Source of the DNA: Actinoplanes sp. TFC3
GTDB lineage: Bacteria; Actinomycetota; Actinomycetes; Mycobacteriales; Micromonosporaceae
Length of the DNA: 64,000 nt
Direction: 5' to 3'
Assembly (NCBI RefSeq): GCF_001553785.1
Contig: NZ_LOJP01000001.1
Coordinates: 2,642,871 to 2,706,870 of the forward strand
In this document: in pieces, positions 1 to 8,957 of the stretch
Layout: each line of letters opens with the position of its first letter
Numbering within the stretch: the stretch's first letter is position 1
Position numbers and translations under genes: made by a program
The notes under the pieces: generated by a model
What the model was told of the DNA's origin: nothing
What the model saw: only the letters and a program-made list of their open reading frames with translations
Databases searched by the model: none

Positions 1-1256
1 GGCAGGCCGATCTGCCGGTGCCGCAGTGGCGGTTCTGGTATCTGGAGGTTCGCAGTCCCGGCAACGGTGACGGGCTGACCCCGGTGCAGCACCGCATCGA
101 CGGGCCGCTCGACCCGAAGCTGCTCGCCGCGGCGCTGCGCAGCGTGGTCGGGCGGCATGCGGCGTTGCGCACCAGGCTGCTACGCGAGGGCCGGCGCGGC
201 ATCCGCCCGGTCGTCGCCGGCCCGCAGGATGTTCCGGATCTGCTGAGCGTGCAGGAATGCCCCGAGCCTGAGGCGGCCGATCGGGCCCGGGCGTTCCTGG
301 AGTTGCCGTTCCGCCTCGATGTGGATCTGCCGATCCGGGGGCTGTTGCTGCGCACCGGACCGCAGTCGCATCTGCTGACGTTCTCGGTGCACCACACCGC
401 GTTCGACGGCTGGTCCGGGGCGATCTTCTGCCGGGAGCTGTCCGCGGCCTACGCCGGTGGGCTGACCGCCGGTGAGCCCACCGACTACCGGCAGGCGTGG
501 CTGGCCCAGGATCAGGGTGAGTCCGCGGCGGAACGCGACCGGCTGTGGCAGTGGACCCGGGAGCTGGACGGGGTGCCCGATCTACCACTGGGCACCGTGC
601 CGGGCGCGGCCACCGGTGAGGTCGGCGAGGTGTGGGTGCCGGTGCCTGAGGGCCTGCGCGAGGCCGCCGAGCGGGCCGCCGCGACGGTCGGCGGGTCGGT
701 GCAGGCCACCCTGCTGGCCGCCTGGGTACGCGCGTTGCGTGGGTTCACCGGCGCTGACGACTTCGCCATCGGGATCCCGGTGGCGGGGCGCACCATCGCG
801 GCGGCCGAGGACGTGATCGGCTGCTTCACCTCCGGGGTGGCCGCCCGGTTCACCGCGGTCCCCGGCGCCGGCCCGCTGACCGATCTGCATCGCGCGGCCG
901 AGCAGTTGGCCACCGCGTTGCGCTTCCAGTACATGCCGATCGAGCGGTTGCTGCGCGACAGTGCGCCGCGCCCGCGTGACCGCAATCCGTTCTGCCAGGC
1001 CGGTTTCGTGGTGCAGAACTACGAGGCCCCGGCCCTGGTGATCGACGGCGCGCACTGCGCGGCCTCGGTTCCCCGCCATCACCACTCCGCGTTCGAGCTG
1101 ACCCTGGAGTTGTGGCTGGAGCGGGGTCTGGGCGCGCGGATCTGGTTCCGCACCGACGTGCTCGACCCGGCGCAGGGTCGCCGGCTCGGTGAGCTGTGGC
1201 TGGCCGAGCTGGCCACGGTCGGCGAGGTGGCCGGAAAGGCTCCCGCTTCTGTTTGA
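1..1256 (+). CDS. Stand-alone condensation-domain protein (5' end outside window)
   Basis: The reading frame is open to the left edge, with a GTG at 18 and no ribosome site before it, so the first residues are probably missing. The visible 412 residues match a single NRPS-type condensation fold (CoA/carrier-dependent acyltransferase superfamily). The HHxxxDG catalytic motif is HHTAFDG at 390-410, and a later GIPVAGRT...GCF segment resembles the C-domain core. No adenylation or carrier domain follows. Free-standing members of this family (SgcC5-like or PapA-like) form esters or amides between a carrier-bound acyl group and an alcohol or amine. Here the natural hypothesis is acyl transfer to or from one of the polyketides made by neighbouring genes. 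The substrate cannot be read from the sequence. It is followed 20 bp later by an oxygenase gene on the same strand. Confidence 0.8.
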   Translation, partial: QADLPVPQWRFWYLEVRSPGNGDGLTPVQHRIDGPLDPKLLAAALRSVVGRHAALRTRLLREGRRGIRPVVAGPQDVPDLLSVQECPEPEAADRARAFLELPFRLDVDLPIRGLLLRTGPQSHLLTFSVHHTAFDGWSGAIFCRELSAAYAGGLTAGEPTDYRQAWLAQDQGESAAERDRLWQWTRELDGVPDLPLGTVPGAATGEVGEVWVPVPEGLREAAERAAATVGGSVQATLLAAWVRALRGFTGADDFAIGIPVAGRTIAAAEDVIGCFTSGVAARFTAVPGAGPLTDLHRAAEQLATALRFQYMPIERLLRDSAPRPRDRNPFCQAGFVVQNYEAPALVIDGAHCAASVPRHHHSAFELTLELWLERGLGARIWFRTDVLDPAQGRRLGELWLAELATVGEVAGKAPASV

Positions 1257-1265
1257 ACTGTCTGC

Positions 1266-1272
1266 AAGGAGG
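1266..1272 (+). promoter_or_regulatory. Ribosome binding site AAGGAGG
   Basis: A perfect AAGGAGG lies 4 nt before GTG 1277. It fixes that GTG, rather than the in-frame codons upstream, as the start of the FAD monooxygenase. Confidence 0.85.
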
Positions 1273-1276
1273 CATC

Positions 1277-2455
1277 GTGTACGACGCGATTGTGGTCGGC
1301 GCCCGTTGTGCGGGCGCCCCGACCGCCATGTTGCTGGCCCGGCAGGGCTATCGGGTGTTGTTGCTGGAACGCGCGGCGGTGCCCGGGGATACGGTTTCCA
1401 CCCATTACCTGCATCAGCCGGGGGTGCAGCGGCTGCGCGACTGGGGGGTGCTCGACGCCGTGGTGGCCTCCGGGGCGCCGGCTATGCGCCGCACGGTCTA
1501 CGAGGTGGCCGGGGTAAGGCTCGCCGGGCAGGCGGCCGTGCCCTCGGGGGACAACGCCGCGTACGGCCCCCGTCGCCAGATCCTGGACGCCATCCTCACC
1601 GAGGCCGCAGCCCAAGCCGGGGTGACCGTCCGGATGGGCGCCACCGTGACCGGCCTGCTGGACGATGACGGCTGGGTCGGCGGGGTCCGCTACACCAGCG
1701 GCGGCCGCGAGCACACCGAACAGGCTGCGCTGGTGATCGGCGCGGACGGGATGCGCTCCACGGTGGCCCGGCTCGCCGGTGCCCGCTCGTACGCCGAGCA
1801 GCCGTCGCTGACCTGTATCTACTACACGTACTGGCAGGATCTGCCGGCGGACTTCGAGTTGTACGAGGCGCCGGGGCGGTGGGTCGGAACCGTGCGCACG
1901 CATGACGATCTGACCCTGGTTGCCGCGTACTTCCCGCAGCACGAGTTCGATGCGGTGCGTAAGGATGCGCTGCGGTCGTACCGGGAGAACGTTGCCGGCA
2001 CCGCACCCGGCCTGGCCGAACGGATGGCCGCGGCGACGCAGGCGGAACGGCTGCGCGCCCGGGGGGATCAGTTGAATTTCTTGCGCCAGGCCGGTGGACC
2101 GGGGTGGGCGCTGGTGGGCGATGCCGGGCACCACAAGGATTCCATCACGGCGCGGGGCATCACCGACGCGTTCGGACAGGCAGCTTTGCTGGCCGAGCAT
2201 CTGCGGGGCGTGTTGCCGGATCGGTCGCGCACGGCGGCGGCGCTGCAGGTCTATGCCGAGGAGCGCGACGCGATGCTGGATCCGGGGTATCAGGCGACGT
2301 TGCTGACCGCGCGGCTGACGGTGCAGAGCGACCGGCTGGCGTTGCTGCGGGCCATCGAGGGCGATCAGGAGCTGACCGACCGCTACTTCGCGGTGGTGGC
2401 CGGGTCGTTGCCGTCCGAGGCGCTGGTTGGCCCGGAACTGCTGGCGAGGCTCTGA
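1277..2455 (+). CDS. FAD-dependent monooxygenase/oxidoreductase
   Basis: The 392-residue protein begins YDAIVVGARCAGAPTAMLL, a dinucleotide-binding beta-alpha-beta fold with a GxxCAGxP version of the GxGxxG motif. A second FAD motif, LVGDAGHHKDSITARG, lies near residue 280. It resembles the class A flavin monooxygenase / geranylgeranyl-reductase-like group that is common in antibiotic clusters. These enzymes hydroxylate, epoxidise or dehydrogenate aromatic or polyketide substrates using NAD(P)H and oxygen. The start is GTG 1277 because of the perfect ribosome site just before it. The stop shares one base with the ATG of the next gene (TGATG), which suggests translational coupling. A tailoring role is likely, but the substrate is unknown; a halogenase role is not supported. 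Confidence 0.8.
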   Translation: MYDAIVVGARCAGAPTAMLLARQGYRVLLLERAAVPGDTVSTHYLHQPGVQRLRDWGVLDAVVASGAPAMRRTVYEVAGVRLAGQAAVPSGDNAAYGPRRQILDAILTEAAAQAGVTVRMGATVTGLLDDDGWVGGVRYTSGGREHTEQAALVIGADGMRSTVARLAGARSYAEQPSLTCIYYTYWQDLPADFELYEAPGRWVGTVRTHDDLTLVAAYFPQHEFDAVRKDALRSYRENVAGTAPGLAERMAAATQAERLRARGDQLNFLRQAGGPGWALVGDAGHHKDSITARGITDAFGQAALLAEHLRGVLPDRSRTAAALQVYAEERDAMLDPGYQATLLTARLTVQSDRLALLRAIEGDQELTDRYFAVVAGSLPSEALVGPELLARL

Positions 2456-3306
2456 TGGCTGTCGCCGATCTCGGTGCGGTGCAGGTGCACTACGACTTGC
2501 ACGGGCGCGCGGACGGTCCACGGGTCGCGCTGTTCTGCGGGCGGGCGATGAGCCGCCGGTTCTGGCATGTGACGCTGGTGCCCCGGCTGGTTGAAGCGGG
2601 CTACCGGGTGCTGACGATGGACAACCGGGGCTGCGGGGACACGGTGGCGCCGCCCGGGCCGTACACCGTGCCGCAGCTGGCCGGGGATGCGGGCGCGGTG
2701 CTCGACCGGCTGGGCTGGCGCTCGGTGGCGGTGGGCGGGCTGTCGCTGGGCGGGATGATCGCCGAGCGGCTGGCCGCTAACCGCCCGGGGGTGCAGGCCG
2801 CAGTGCTGCTGGCCAGCACCGGGATGCCGACGGCGTTTCAGCAGGCGGTGCTGGCCGCCCATCAGGAGGAGTCGGCGCGGGGGCCGTACGGTCCGGCCGC
2901 GGCGGCGCTGGTGGAGTTGATGACGACCGTGCCGGCGCCGGCGCTGCTGGCCGATGAGCCGATGGCGGCCACCATGCTGGCGCATCTGCGGTTGCGCACG
3001 GGTGAGGGCCGCGGCCCGGTCGACCAGGGCGCCGCGGCGGCCGATTGGGCGGGGTCAGCGCGCCAGCAGGCGGGCTGGCCGGCGATCACCGTGCCTGCCC
3101 TGCTGGTGGCCTTTGAGCACGACATTCTGTTCCCACCGCATGCGGTGCGCGCGGCTGCCGAGCAGATTGCTGGTGCCCGGTTCGCGGAGGTGCCGGGGGT
3201 GGCGCACGGCGATGCACTGGTCCGGGCGGCGGGGACGATCGGCGAGCTGGCCACCGGGTTCCTGCGTGAGGTGTTCCCGGTGCAGACCCGGTGGTACGCG
3301 GCCTGA
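2455..3306 (+). CDS. Alpha/beta hydrolase
   Basis: The 283-residue protein has the alpha/beta-hydrolase fold. The nucleophile elbow GLSLGG places the catalytic Ser at about residue 97. An acid candidate lies in AFEHDILFP and the histidine in GVAHGDAL near the C-terminus. The N-terminal strand and the NRGCGD oxyanion segment also fit the family. Substrates in this family include esters, lactones and thioesters, so it could be an editing esterase, a lactonase or a late tailoring enzyme. It has no signal peptide and is probably cytoplasmic. It is translationally coupled to the upstream FAD enzyme and ends just before a strong hairpin. Confidence 0.8.
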   Translation: MAVADLGAVQVHYDLHGRADGPRVALFCGRAMSRRFWHVTLVPRLVEAGYRVLTMDNRGCGDTVAPPGPYTVPQLAGDAGAVLDRLGWRSVAVGGLSLGGMIAERLAANRPGVQAAVLLASTGMPTAFQQAVLAAHQEESARGPYGPAAAALVELMTTVPAPALLADEPMAATMLAHLRLRTGEGRGPVDQGAAAADWAGSARQQAGWPAITVPALLVAFEHDILFPPHAVRAAAEQIAGARFAEVPGVAHGDALVRAAGTIGELATGFLREVFPVQTRWYAA

Positions 3307-3322
3307 GCAGACCACAGCATCG

Positions 3323-3363
3323 AAAGAGGGGCGACGGTGAGATCCTCACCTTCGCCCCTCTTT
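3323..3363. terminator. Bidirectional terminator between convergent operons
   Basis: A perfect 12-bp stem (3323-3334 with 3352-3363) surrounds a second 6-bp stem (3336-3341 with 3345-3350, loop ATC). A-rich bases on the left and a TTTT run on the right make it intrinsic-like on both strands. It sits between the end of the hydrolase gene and the end of the minus-strand aromatic operon. Confidence 0.85.
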
Positions 3364-3382
3364 TCGGTGCTGTGACACGCCA

Positions 3383-3413
3383 GCGCCGCAGATCCGGACT
3401 GGATCTGCGGCGC
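3383..3413. terminator. Second hairpin, probable terminator of the type II PKS operon
   Basis: A perfect 13-bp inverted repeat (3383-3395 with 3401-3413) has a 5-nt loop, GGACT. It begins 18 bp beyond the stop of the last minus-strand gene. It is very GC-rich and has no adjacent T run on the minus strand, so termination is inferred from stem strength and position. Confidence 0.65.
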
Positions 3414-3430
3414 CGACGCTTGTTCGCGGG

Positions 3431-3751
3431 TCAGCCGACGGCGGTGTAGTCGCCGGCTACCCGGTACACCCCGAACGCGGCCCGCCAGCCGGCGTCCTGG
3501 TAGGGCCGCAGGGGCGCGGTGGCCTGCCGGTGCTCGGGTCCCCGCTCCCATTGCAGGAACGCTTCCTCGCTGGCCCATTCCGAGAGCACCACGAAGGTGT
3601 CGGGGCGGTCCAGGCCGCTGAGCAGCTCGTTGCGCAGCAGACCCGGGGTTCCTTGCAGCTGGGTGCTGATCTGGTGGTAGGCCTGTGCGACCGCGTCGGG
3701 CGAGTCGGCGGGGGCGGTGGCGTACAGCAGCACGCGGACACGGGTGGTCAT
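3431..3751 (-). CDS. Antibiotic biosynthesis monooxygenase (ABM) family protein 1
   Basis: This 106-residue single-domain protein has the ABM/ferredoxin-like fold. It shows the typical pattern of a VVLSEWASEEAF strand-helix followed by a conserved ERGPEHRQ segment. ABM proteins such as TcmH and ActVA-Orf6 oxidise the central ring of an aromatic polyketide to a quinone without cofactor or metal. It is the last gene of the type II PKS operon and overlaps the second ABM gene by 4 nt (ATGA). Paired ABM genes are known from pradimicin and benastatin-type pentangular clusters. Which ring carbon is oxidised cannot be read here. Confidence 0.75.
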   Translation of the reverse strand: MTTRVRVLLYATAPADSPDAVAQAYHQISTQLQGTPGLLRNELLSGLDRPDTFVVLSEWASEEAFLQWERGPEHRQATAPLRPYQDAGWRAAFGVYRVAGDYTAVG

Positions 3752-4059
3752 GACGCTGCCGCGCCGGGCAGGTCCGCGAGCACGGTTGCCGTGGCCATGG
3801 TGCCGCGCAGCCGGTACGGGTGCAGGGTCTGGCGGTGGGCGAGGTGTTCGGGACTGTGTTCGTACTCCCGGAAGGATTTCTCGTCGGTCCAGTCGCTGAT
3901 GATGTGGTAGACGCCGGGCTCGTCCTCGCCCCGGCACAGCCACTGGCCCAGGTTGGCGCGCTGACCGGTGATCACGCCGGCGCCCTCGTGCCAGGCCTTC
4001 TCGAAGTTCTCGCCGGCTCCGGGCCGGACCTCCATGCGCAGCAGCACGCGGAACGTCAT
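3748..4059 (-). CDS. Antibiotic biosynthesis monooxygenase (ABM) family protein 2
   Basis: This 103-residue ABM-fold protein is related to but clearly diverged from the neighbouring one. It shows VYHIISDWTDEKSFREYE followed by SPEHLAHRQ. In pentangular polyphenol pathways such small oxygenases (PdmH-like) form quinones and help set the course of later cyclisation. Its ATG directly follows the stop codon of the ketoreductase gene with no spacer, and its end overlaps the next ABM gene. The two ABM proteins may act together or as a heterodimer; that is inference. It has no signal peptide or membrane segment. Confidence 0.75.
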   Translation of the reverse strand: MTFRVLLRMEVRPGAGENFEKAWHEGAGVITGQRANLGQWLCRGEDEPGVYHIISDWTDEKSFREYEHSPEHLAHRQTLHPYRLRGTMATATVLADLPGAAAS

Positions 4060-4791
4060 TCAGATCCCTCCGTCCACATTGATGGTTTCCCCGGTGATGT
4101 AGGCCGACAGGTCGCTGGCGAGGAAGAGCACGGCACCGGCGATCTCCTCGGTGCGTCCGAGGCGGCGCAGCGCCGTCATCGACTGGTACTTGGCGAGGGT
4201 CTCGGCGGTGAGCTCGGCCTCGGTGGCGATGACGCCGGGGGCCACGACGTTGACCCGGATGCCGCGCGGGCCGAGTTCCTTGCACAGCGAGCGGGTCAGC
4301 CCGGCAAGACCGGCCTTGGCCGCGGTGTAGTGCGCGCGCAGCGGGATGCCGACGGTGGCAACCCGCGAACCCACGTTGATCACCGACGCGGAGTCGCCGA
4401 ACAGCCCCAAGGACTTCTGGATGACCAGGTACGCGGCGGTGAGGTTGGTGTCGAGCACCCGGGCCCACTCCCCGGCCTCAAGCTTGTCGAAAGGGACGTG
4501 GCTGATCACGCCGGCGTTGTTGACCACGATGTCGAGGCCACCGAGGCGGATCCGGCACTCCTCGATCAGCCGGTCGATGTCGGCCGGGACGCTGACGTCA
4601 GCGCGGATCAGGTGGTGCTCGCCGGGAAGTTTCTTCAGCTCGCGGGCGAGCGATTCGACGTGCTCGCCCTCGCTGCGGTAGCAGGTGACGACGTCGGCGC
4701 CGGCGGCGGCCAGGGCGAGCACGATGCCGCGGCCGATGCCGCGGGTGCCGCCGGTGACCAGCGCTTTCTTTCCGGCCAGGGAGATGCTCAT
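4060..4791 (-). CDS. Short-chain dehydrogenase, polyketide ketoreductase
   Basis: The 243-residue protein is a classical FabG/ActIII-like SDR. It has the NADPH-binding [11 protein letters not shown] near residue 14, the NNAG motif, a YTAAK catalytic Tyr-Lys pair, and a C-terminal [12 protein letters not shown]. In type II PKS operons this enzyme reduces one specific keto group of the nascent chain. In the pentangular group a KR acts late, on a carbon near the starter end. It lies between the DUF1772 gene (27-bp gap) and the ABM pair (0-bp gap), so it is expressed with the minimal PKS. Its regiochemistry cannot be assigned from sequence alone. Confidence 0.85.
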   Translation of the reverse strand: MSISLAGKKALVTGGTRGIGRGIVLALAAAGADVVTCYRSEGEHVESLARELKKLPGEHHLIRADVSVPADIDRLIEECRIRLGGLDIVVNNAGVISHVPFDKLEAGEWARVLDTNLTAAYLVIQKSLGLFGDSASVINVGSRVATVGIPLRAHYTAAKAGLAGLTRSLCKELGPRGIRVNVVAPGVIATEAELTAETLAKYQSMTALRRLGRTEEIAGAVLFLASDLSAYITGETINVDGGI

Positions 4792-4818
4792 GGGTGACTG
4801 CCTTTCGCTGGTACGGGG

Positions 4819-5286
4819 TCAGCTGGCGAGGGCGGCGACGGCCGCGAGGATGTTGACGGTGAACGCGCTGAGCGCGATGAGCGTGCGGGTGAGGTTCCAG
4901 CGCTGCCAGCGCCGGCGCGGGTCGATGCGGGCCCAGTCGGCGGGTTCGTCGTCCGGGTCGAGCCGGCTGACGAACTTGTTGACCGGCACGTTGCGGGTGA
5001 TGGAGATGGCCATGACCGTGGCGAGCAGCGCCGCGGCGGCCAGGTACCAGCCCCGCGCGGCGGCCGGCCCGGTGCTGGCCAGGACCACGTCCAGCGCCAG
5101 GCTGAGCCCGTTGAGGATGGGCATCGCCGGGTCGTAGCGCGGCCACATGAACTGCACCATGCGCACGTACTGCGGGTAGCCCGAGGCCACCATGAGCGGG
5201 ACGACGCCGATCACCGTGGCGAGCATGATGCCCGCCGCCACACCGTTGGTCAGCGCGGGCAGCGCGGCCAGGGCCGGCACGCTCAT
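4819..5286 (-). CDS. DUF1772-family membrane protein (anthrone-oxygenase-like)
   Basis: The 155-residue protein has about four hydrophobic segments. It carries the DUF1772 pattern, NVPVNKF followed by WQRWNLTRT before the last helix. Fungal members (HypC/TpcL type) oxidise anthrones to anthraquinones, and bacterial members occur in aromatic polyketide clusters with unproven roles. The start ATG overlaps the stop of the aromatase gene (ATGA), which places it within the type II operon. Oxygenation of the aromatic product at the membrane is plausible. A structural or accessory role cannot be excluded. Confidence 0.65.
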   Translation of the reverse strand: MSVPALAALPALTNGVAAGIMLATVIGVVPLMVASGYPQYVRMVQFMWPRYDPAMPILNGLSLALDVVLASTGPAAARGWYLAAAALLATVMAISITRNVPVNKFVSRLDPDDEPADWARIDPRRRWQRWNLTRTLIALSAFTVNILAAVAALAS

Positions 5287-5771
5287 GCCGGGGTCCGGAC
5301 GGGCCGCCCGAGCCGGCCGGTGGCGGCGCGGGCGCTCTCGATGATCCGCTTGATCCGGGCCATCTCGTTGACCGTGTTGGCGTTGATCCGCTGGGTCATC
5401 GTGGCGTCGTCGACCGGGGCGGTGGGCTTCATCGCGAAGTCCTGCACCCAGCGCATCCGTACGCCGCCGTCGACCTGTTCGTAACTCCACTTGATGGTCA
5501 TGTATTCGAACGGGCCGGGCTCGACGCGGCGGGCGCTGACCGTCCAGGTGCTGCGGTCCGGGGTGCGCTCGGACACCCAGCTCCAGATCTTGCCGTTCTC
5601 GTCGGGGTGCTTGGTGAGCCGGAACAGCACGGTGTCGCCGTCCGTGCGCAGGATCTCGGCGTCGGCGTACTCGGCGAACAGCCGCGGCCAGGAGGTGACG
5701 TCGTTGGTCATGTGCCAGACCCGGGTGAGCGAGGCGTCGATGACCACGCTGTTGTCGGTGTGCCCGCTCAT
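5283..5771 (-). CDS. Polyketide aromatase/cyclase (SRPBCC fold)
   Basis: The 162-residue protein resembles the single-domain TcmN/WhiE-ORFVI aromatase/cyclases. It has an N-terminal SVVIDASLTRVWHMTND, VTSWPRLF and a C-terminal helix beginning NTVNEMARIKR. These enzymes hold the poly-beta-keto chain in a START-like cavity and direct first-ring closure and aromatisation. ATG 5771 was chosen because it overlaps the ACP stop (TGATG); a GTG one codon upstream is also possible. It follows the ACP directly and precedes the DUF1772 gene with a 4-nt overlap. Confidence 0.85.
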   Translation of the reverse strand: MSGHTDNSVVIDASLTRVWHMTNDVTSWPRLFAEYADAEILRTDGDTVLFRLTKHPDENGKIWSWVSERTPDRSTWTVSARRVEPGPFEYMTIKWSYEQVDGGVRMRWVQDFAMKPTAPVDDATMTQRINANTVNEMARIKRIIESARAATGRLGRPVRTPA

Positions 5772-6028
5772 CACGCCACCGCCACGAGGTTGCGGTTGAT
5801 CGTGGCGAGGAAGTCGCCGGGGGTTTCCAGGGTGTCGAGAACCTCGTCGCTGAACGCGATGCCGTAGCGGTGCCGCAGCGCGGCGGCCAGCTCCAGCTTG
5901 GCCAGCGAGTCGACCCCGAGGTCGAACAGGGCCACGTCGTGGATGTCGCGGTCCAGGTCGACGGAGTCGTCGCCGCCGAGGGTCTCGCGGATGAGATCGG
6001 TCAGCTCACCGAGGGTGCAGATGGACAT
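5771..6028 (-). CDS. Acyl carrier protein of type II PKS
   Basis: This 85-residue carrier protein has the phosphopantetheine site DLGVDSLAKL, with Ser at about residue 41. It carries the growing chain between KS-alpha/CLF and the tailoring cyclases. It is the third member of the minimal PKS and lies 25 bp after the chain-length factor gene. ATG 6028 is preceded by a GAAGGGA-type ribosome site. A start seven codons earlier is open but less likely. Confidence 0.9.
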   Translation of the reverse strand: MSICTLGELTDLIRETLGGDDSVDLDRDIHDVALFDLGVDSLAKLELAAALRHRYGIAFSDEVLDTLETPGDFLATINRNLVAVA

Positions 6029-6053
6029 GGTGGTTCCCTTCGAGCGCAATGGT

Positions 6054-7253
6054 TCAGCCGGCGGGGGCGGTCAGGACGACGGCGGCGTTGAAGCCACCGG
6101 CGCCGCGGGCGATGACGAGCGCGCACTGCACGGAGCCGAAGCGCGGCAGGTCGCGGACAAGGTCGATGGGGTAGCCGGGGTCGACGTCGGTGACGCCGGC
6201 CGTGGGCGGGATCAGGTCGTGGTGGATGGCCAGCGCGGCGGTGGCCACGTCCAGCGACGCGCCGCCGGCGTAGAGCCGCCCGGTGAGCGTCTTGGGCACG
6301 GTGACCGGCACCTCGCCGGCGCCGAAGACGGCGGCGATGGCCTGCGCCTCGGCCCGGTCCGCGGCGGGGGTGCCGGCGCCGTCGGCGAACACGACGTCGA
6401 TGTCGGCGGGCCCGAGTCCGGCGTCGCGCAGCGCACCGCGGATGGCCGCGGTCAACGCCGGTGGGCGCGCCGAGTCCGGGGGCGGGTCGAAGCTGGCGGC
6501 GTACCCGGCCAGGTCGGCGTAGCGGCGAGCGCCGCGCCGGCGGGCGTGCCCGGCGCGTTCCAGCACGATCATCGCGCCGCCTTCGCCGGGTACGTACCCG
6601 GCCGCCCGCCGGTCGAAGGGCAGGTAGGCGCTGGCCGGGTCGGTGCCCGCGCTGACCGAGCCGTTGCCGCTCTGGCACAACAGTGCGTACGGCGACAGCG
6701 GCGCCTCGGTGCCCCCGGAGATCACCACCGGGGTGTCGTCGCGCAGCACCCGGCGGGCCTGGCCCAGCGCGTCGAGCCCGGCGGCCTGTTCGCTGACGAG
6801 CACCCCGCAGGGTCCCTTGGCCTGGTGACGGATGGAGACCTGCCCGGTGGTGGCAGCGTAGAACCAGGCGATCGACTGGTAGGCCCCGACGTGGTCGGGT
6901 CCCTGGGCCCACAGCTTCTGGATCTCGCGCTGGCCGAACTCGTTGCCGCCGGAGGAGGCGGCGGTGACCACGCCGAGGTCGAACGGGCCCAGCTCGCCCG
7001 GGTCGAGCCCGGCGTCGCTGAGCGCGAGGGCGCTGCCGCGCAACGCCAGCTGCGTCCACCGGTCGGTCTGCACGGCGATGCGGCCCGGTACGCCGGTGAT
7101 CGCGTCGCCGGGAACCACCCCGCCGACGCGCACGGCGTGGCCCTCGGGCAGCCGGCTGAGCCCGGAGCGGCCGGTGAGCACGGCGGGCCAGTAGGCCTCA
7201 GTGCCCACCCCGTTGGGGGCCACGATGCCGAGCCCGGTGATGGTGGCGGTCAT
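6054..7253 (-). CDS. Chain length factor (KS-beta) of type II PKS
   Basis: The 399-residue protein is a ketosynthase homologue in which the catalytic cysteine is replaced by glutamine. The segment reads LVSEQAAGL, with Gln at about residue 156, which is the hallmark of chain-length factors. It pairs with KS-alpha to form the heterodimer whose tunnel sets the number of malonyl units. The usual second-half motif is also degenerate ([12 protein letters not shown] instead of the HGTGT region). It overlaps KS-alpha by 4 nt (ATGA), as usual for this pair. Chain length cannot be read by eye, although the accompanying cyclase set suggests a long (roughly 24-carbon or longer) chain. Confidence 0.95.
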   Translation of the reverse strand: MTATITGLGIVAPNGVGTEAYWPAVLTGRSGLSRLPEGHAVRVGGVVPGDAITGVPGRIAVQTDRWTQLALRGSALALSDAGLDPGELGPFDLGVVTAASSGGNEFGQREIQKLWAQGPDHVGAYQSIAWFYAATTGQVSIRHQAKGPCGVLVSEQAAGLDALGQARRVLRDDTPVVISGGTEAPLSPYALLCQSGNGSVSAGTDPASAYLPFDRRAAGYVPGEGGAMIVLERAGHARRRGARRYADLAGYAASFDPPPDSARPPALTAAIRGALRDAGLGPADIDVVFADGAGTPAADRAEAQAIAAVFGAGEVPVTVPKTLTGRLYAGGASLDVATAALAIHHDLIPPTAGVTDVDPGYPIDLVRDLPRFGSVQCALVIARGAGGFNAAVVLTAPAG

Positions 7254-8515
7254 CGGGTCACTCCGGGGCGGGTGAGCAGGACGGCGCTCTGGAAGCCGCC
7301 GAAGCCGCTGCCGACGCTCAGCACGACGTCCACGTGCTGGTCGCGGGCGGTGCGGGGCACGTAGTCGAGGTCGCACTCGGGGTCGGCGACCTCGAGGTTG
7401 GCCGTCGGCGGCACCACCTGGTGCTCCAGGGCGAGGGCGCAGGCGGCGAGCTCGATCGCGCCGATGGCGCCCAGCGAGTGGCCCACCATGGATTTGATGG
7501 AGCTCATCGGGACCCGGTAGGCGTGCGAGCCGAGGCTGCGTTTGACGGCGGCGGTCTCGTGGCGGTCGTTCTGCCGGGTGCCGGAGCCGTGCGCGTTGAC
7601 GTAGCCGACGTCCTCGCCGGTCAGCCCGGCGCGGCGCAGGGCCACGTCGATGGCCTCGGACATCTCGCGTCCGTCGGGGCGCAGCCCGGTCATGTGGAAC
7701 GCGTTGCCGCGCCCGGCGTAGCCACCGAACTCGGCGTAGATGTGCGCGCCGCGGCGCTCGGCGGCGGTGGCCTCCTCCAGCACGAAGAATGCCGAGCCCT
7801 CGCCGAGCACGAACCCGTCGCGGCGGTCGTCGAAGGGCCGCGACGCGTGCTGCGGGTCGTCGTTGTTGGCCGAGGTGGCCTTGATGGCGTCGAAGCAGGC
7901 CACGCTGATCGGGGAGATGGGGGCCTCGGCGGCCCCGCCGACCACGACGTCGGCGCTGCCCTCGGCGATCAGCCGGGCGGCGTGCGCGACCGCGTCGAGC
8001 CCGGAAGTGCAGCCGGTGGAGACGACCGCGGCCGGGCCTTCCGCGCCGGTCAGCCAGGCGATTTCGCGGGCCAGGCTGCTGGGGGCCAGATAGTCGTAGA
8101 GGAACGGGACCGCGCGGGCCGGATCCACGATCCAGTCCCGCCCGTCGTCGCTGACCAGCCGGTAGTTGTCCTCCAGGCGGGTGGTGCAGCCCACGGCGCT
8201 GCCGACGACGCTGCCGATGCGGGCCGGGTCGAGCGCGCCGGTGTCCAGGCCGCTGTCGGTCAGGGCCTCGGCGGCGGCGGCCACGGCGAACTGGGCGACG
8301 CGGTCGAGCCGGTCGGCGCCGGTGATCCCGGCCTCGACGGGGTCGAAGTCGCATTCGGCGGCGATCCGCGAGCGGAAGCCGGTGGCGTCGAACAGGCTGA
8401 TCGCGCGGGTCGCCGTACGGCCGTCGGTGATCAATTTCCAGAAGGCCTTGGTGCCGATCCCGCCGGGCGCGACGACGCCGATGCCGGTCAGGGCCACCCG
8501 GCGCCCGGTGCTCAC
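7250..8515 (-). CDS. Ketosynthase KS-alpha of type II PKS
   Basis: The 421-residue beta-ketoacyl synthase has the active site [11 protein letters not shown] (Cys at about 169). An [10 protein letters not shown] histidine motif and [11 protein letters not shown] follow. It condenses malonyl units on the ACP as a heterodimer with the chain-length factor. The start is GTG, overlapping the stop of the cupin gene (GTGA). The downstream overlap with the CLF gene is also 4 nt, which supports coupled synthesis of the two subunits. Confidence 0.95.
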   Translation of the reverse strand: MSTGRRVALTGIGVVAPGGIGTKAFWKLITDGRTATRAISLFDATGFRSRIAAECDFDPVEAGITGADRLDRVAQFAVAAAAEALTDSGLDTGALDPARIGSVVGSAVGCTTRLEDNYRLVSDDGRDWIVDPARAVPFLYDYLAPSSLAREIAWLTGAEGPAAVVSTGCTSGLDAVAHAARLIAEGSADVVVGGAAEAPISPISVACFDAIKATSANNDDPQHASRPFDDRRDGFVLGEGSAFFVLEEATAAERRGAHIYAEFGGYAGRGNAFHMTGLRPDGREMSEAIDVALRRAGLTGEDVGYVNAHGSGTRQNDRHETAAVKRSLGSHAYRVPMSSIKSMVGHSLGAIGAIELAACALALEHQVVPPTANLEVADPECDLDYVPRTARDQHVDVVLSVGSGFGGFQSAVLLTRPGVTR

Positions 8516-8931
8516 CGCTCGCCTCCGACCGGCACGTGCGGCAGGCCCGGGTGCGGCAGCGGCTCGGTGTCGACGTGGCCCAGCTTGGGGTCCGGGGCCA
8601 GCGGCGAGCAGTGGAACACCAGGTGCGCCGGGCCGTCGCCGATGTTCTCGACGCGGTGGCGCAGCCCGATGGCCACCAGCACGCCCTCGTCGGCGGCCAG
8701 CTCGACCGGCTCACCCTCGATGCGCACGACAACGGTGCCGCTGACGACGTACAGGAATTCCTCGGAGTACGGGTGCAGGTGCTCGGCGACGAACTCGGCC
8801 GGCTCCAGGCGCACGGTGCCCAGGAAGCCGGAGGTCGCGCCGGCGGTGGCCGGGCCGAGCAGCACCCGCAGGTCGCCGCCGCGCCGGCGGTTCGGGGTGA
8901 CGTCGCGGGCACGAACGGGGCTGATGGTCAT
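8512..8931 (-). CDS. Cupin-domain polyketide cyclase
   Basis: The 139-residue cupin-2 barrel protein has [16 protein letters not shown] as first motif and [11 protein letters not shown] as second, so the metal-binding His/Glu pattern is present. Homologues (WhiE-ORFII, CurC, pradimicin-type cyclases) are found in spore-pigment and pentangular polyphenol clusters and assist late ring closures. ATG 8931 was chosen; an upstream GTG at 8970 would overlap the previous gene by 13 nt and add 13 residues. It lies between the TcmI-like cyclase and KS-alpha. Confidence 0.8.
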   Translation of the reverse strand: MTISPVRARDVTPNRRRGGDLRVLLGPATAGATSGFLGTVRLEPAEFVAEHLHPYSEEFLYVVSGTVVVRIEGEPVELAADEGVLVAIGLRHRVENIGDGPAHLVFHCSPLAPDPKLGHVDTEPLPHPGLPHVPVGGER

Positions 8932-8957
8932 GACGGTTCCCAGGGGTGTCGGGGCGC

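Noticed and set aside
1277..2455. Flavin-dependent halogenase
   Set aside because: The WxWxIP-type motif and lysine context expected of FAD halogenases were not seen.
6054..7253. Second active ketosynthase in the type II operon
   Set aside because: Cys is replaced by Gln (VSEQAAG), which identifies a chain-length factor.
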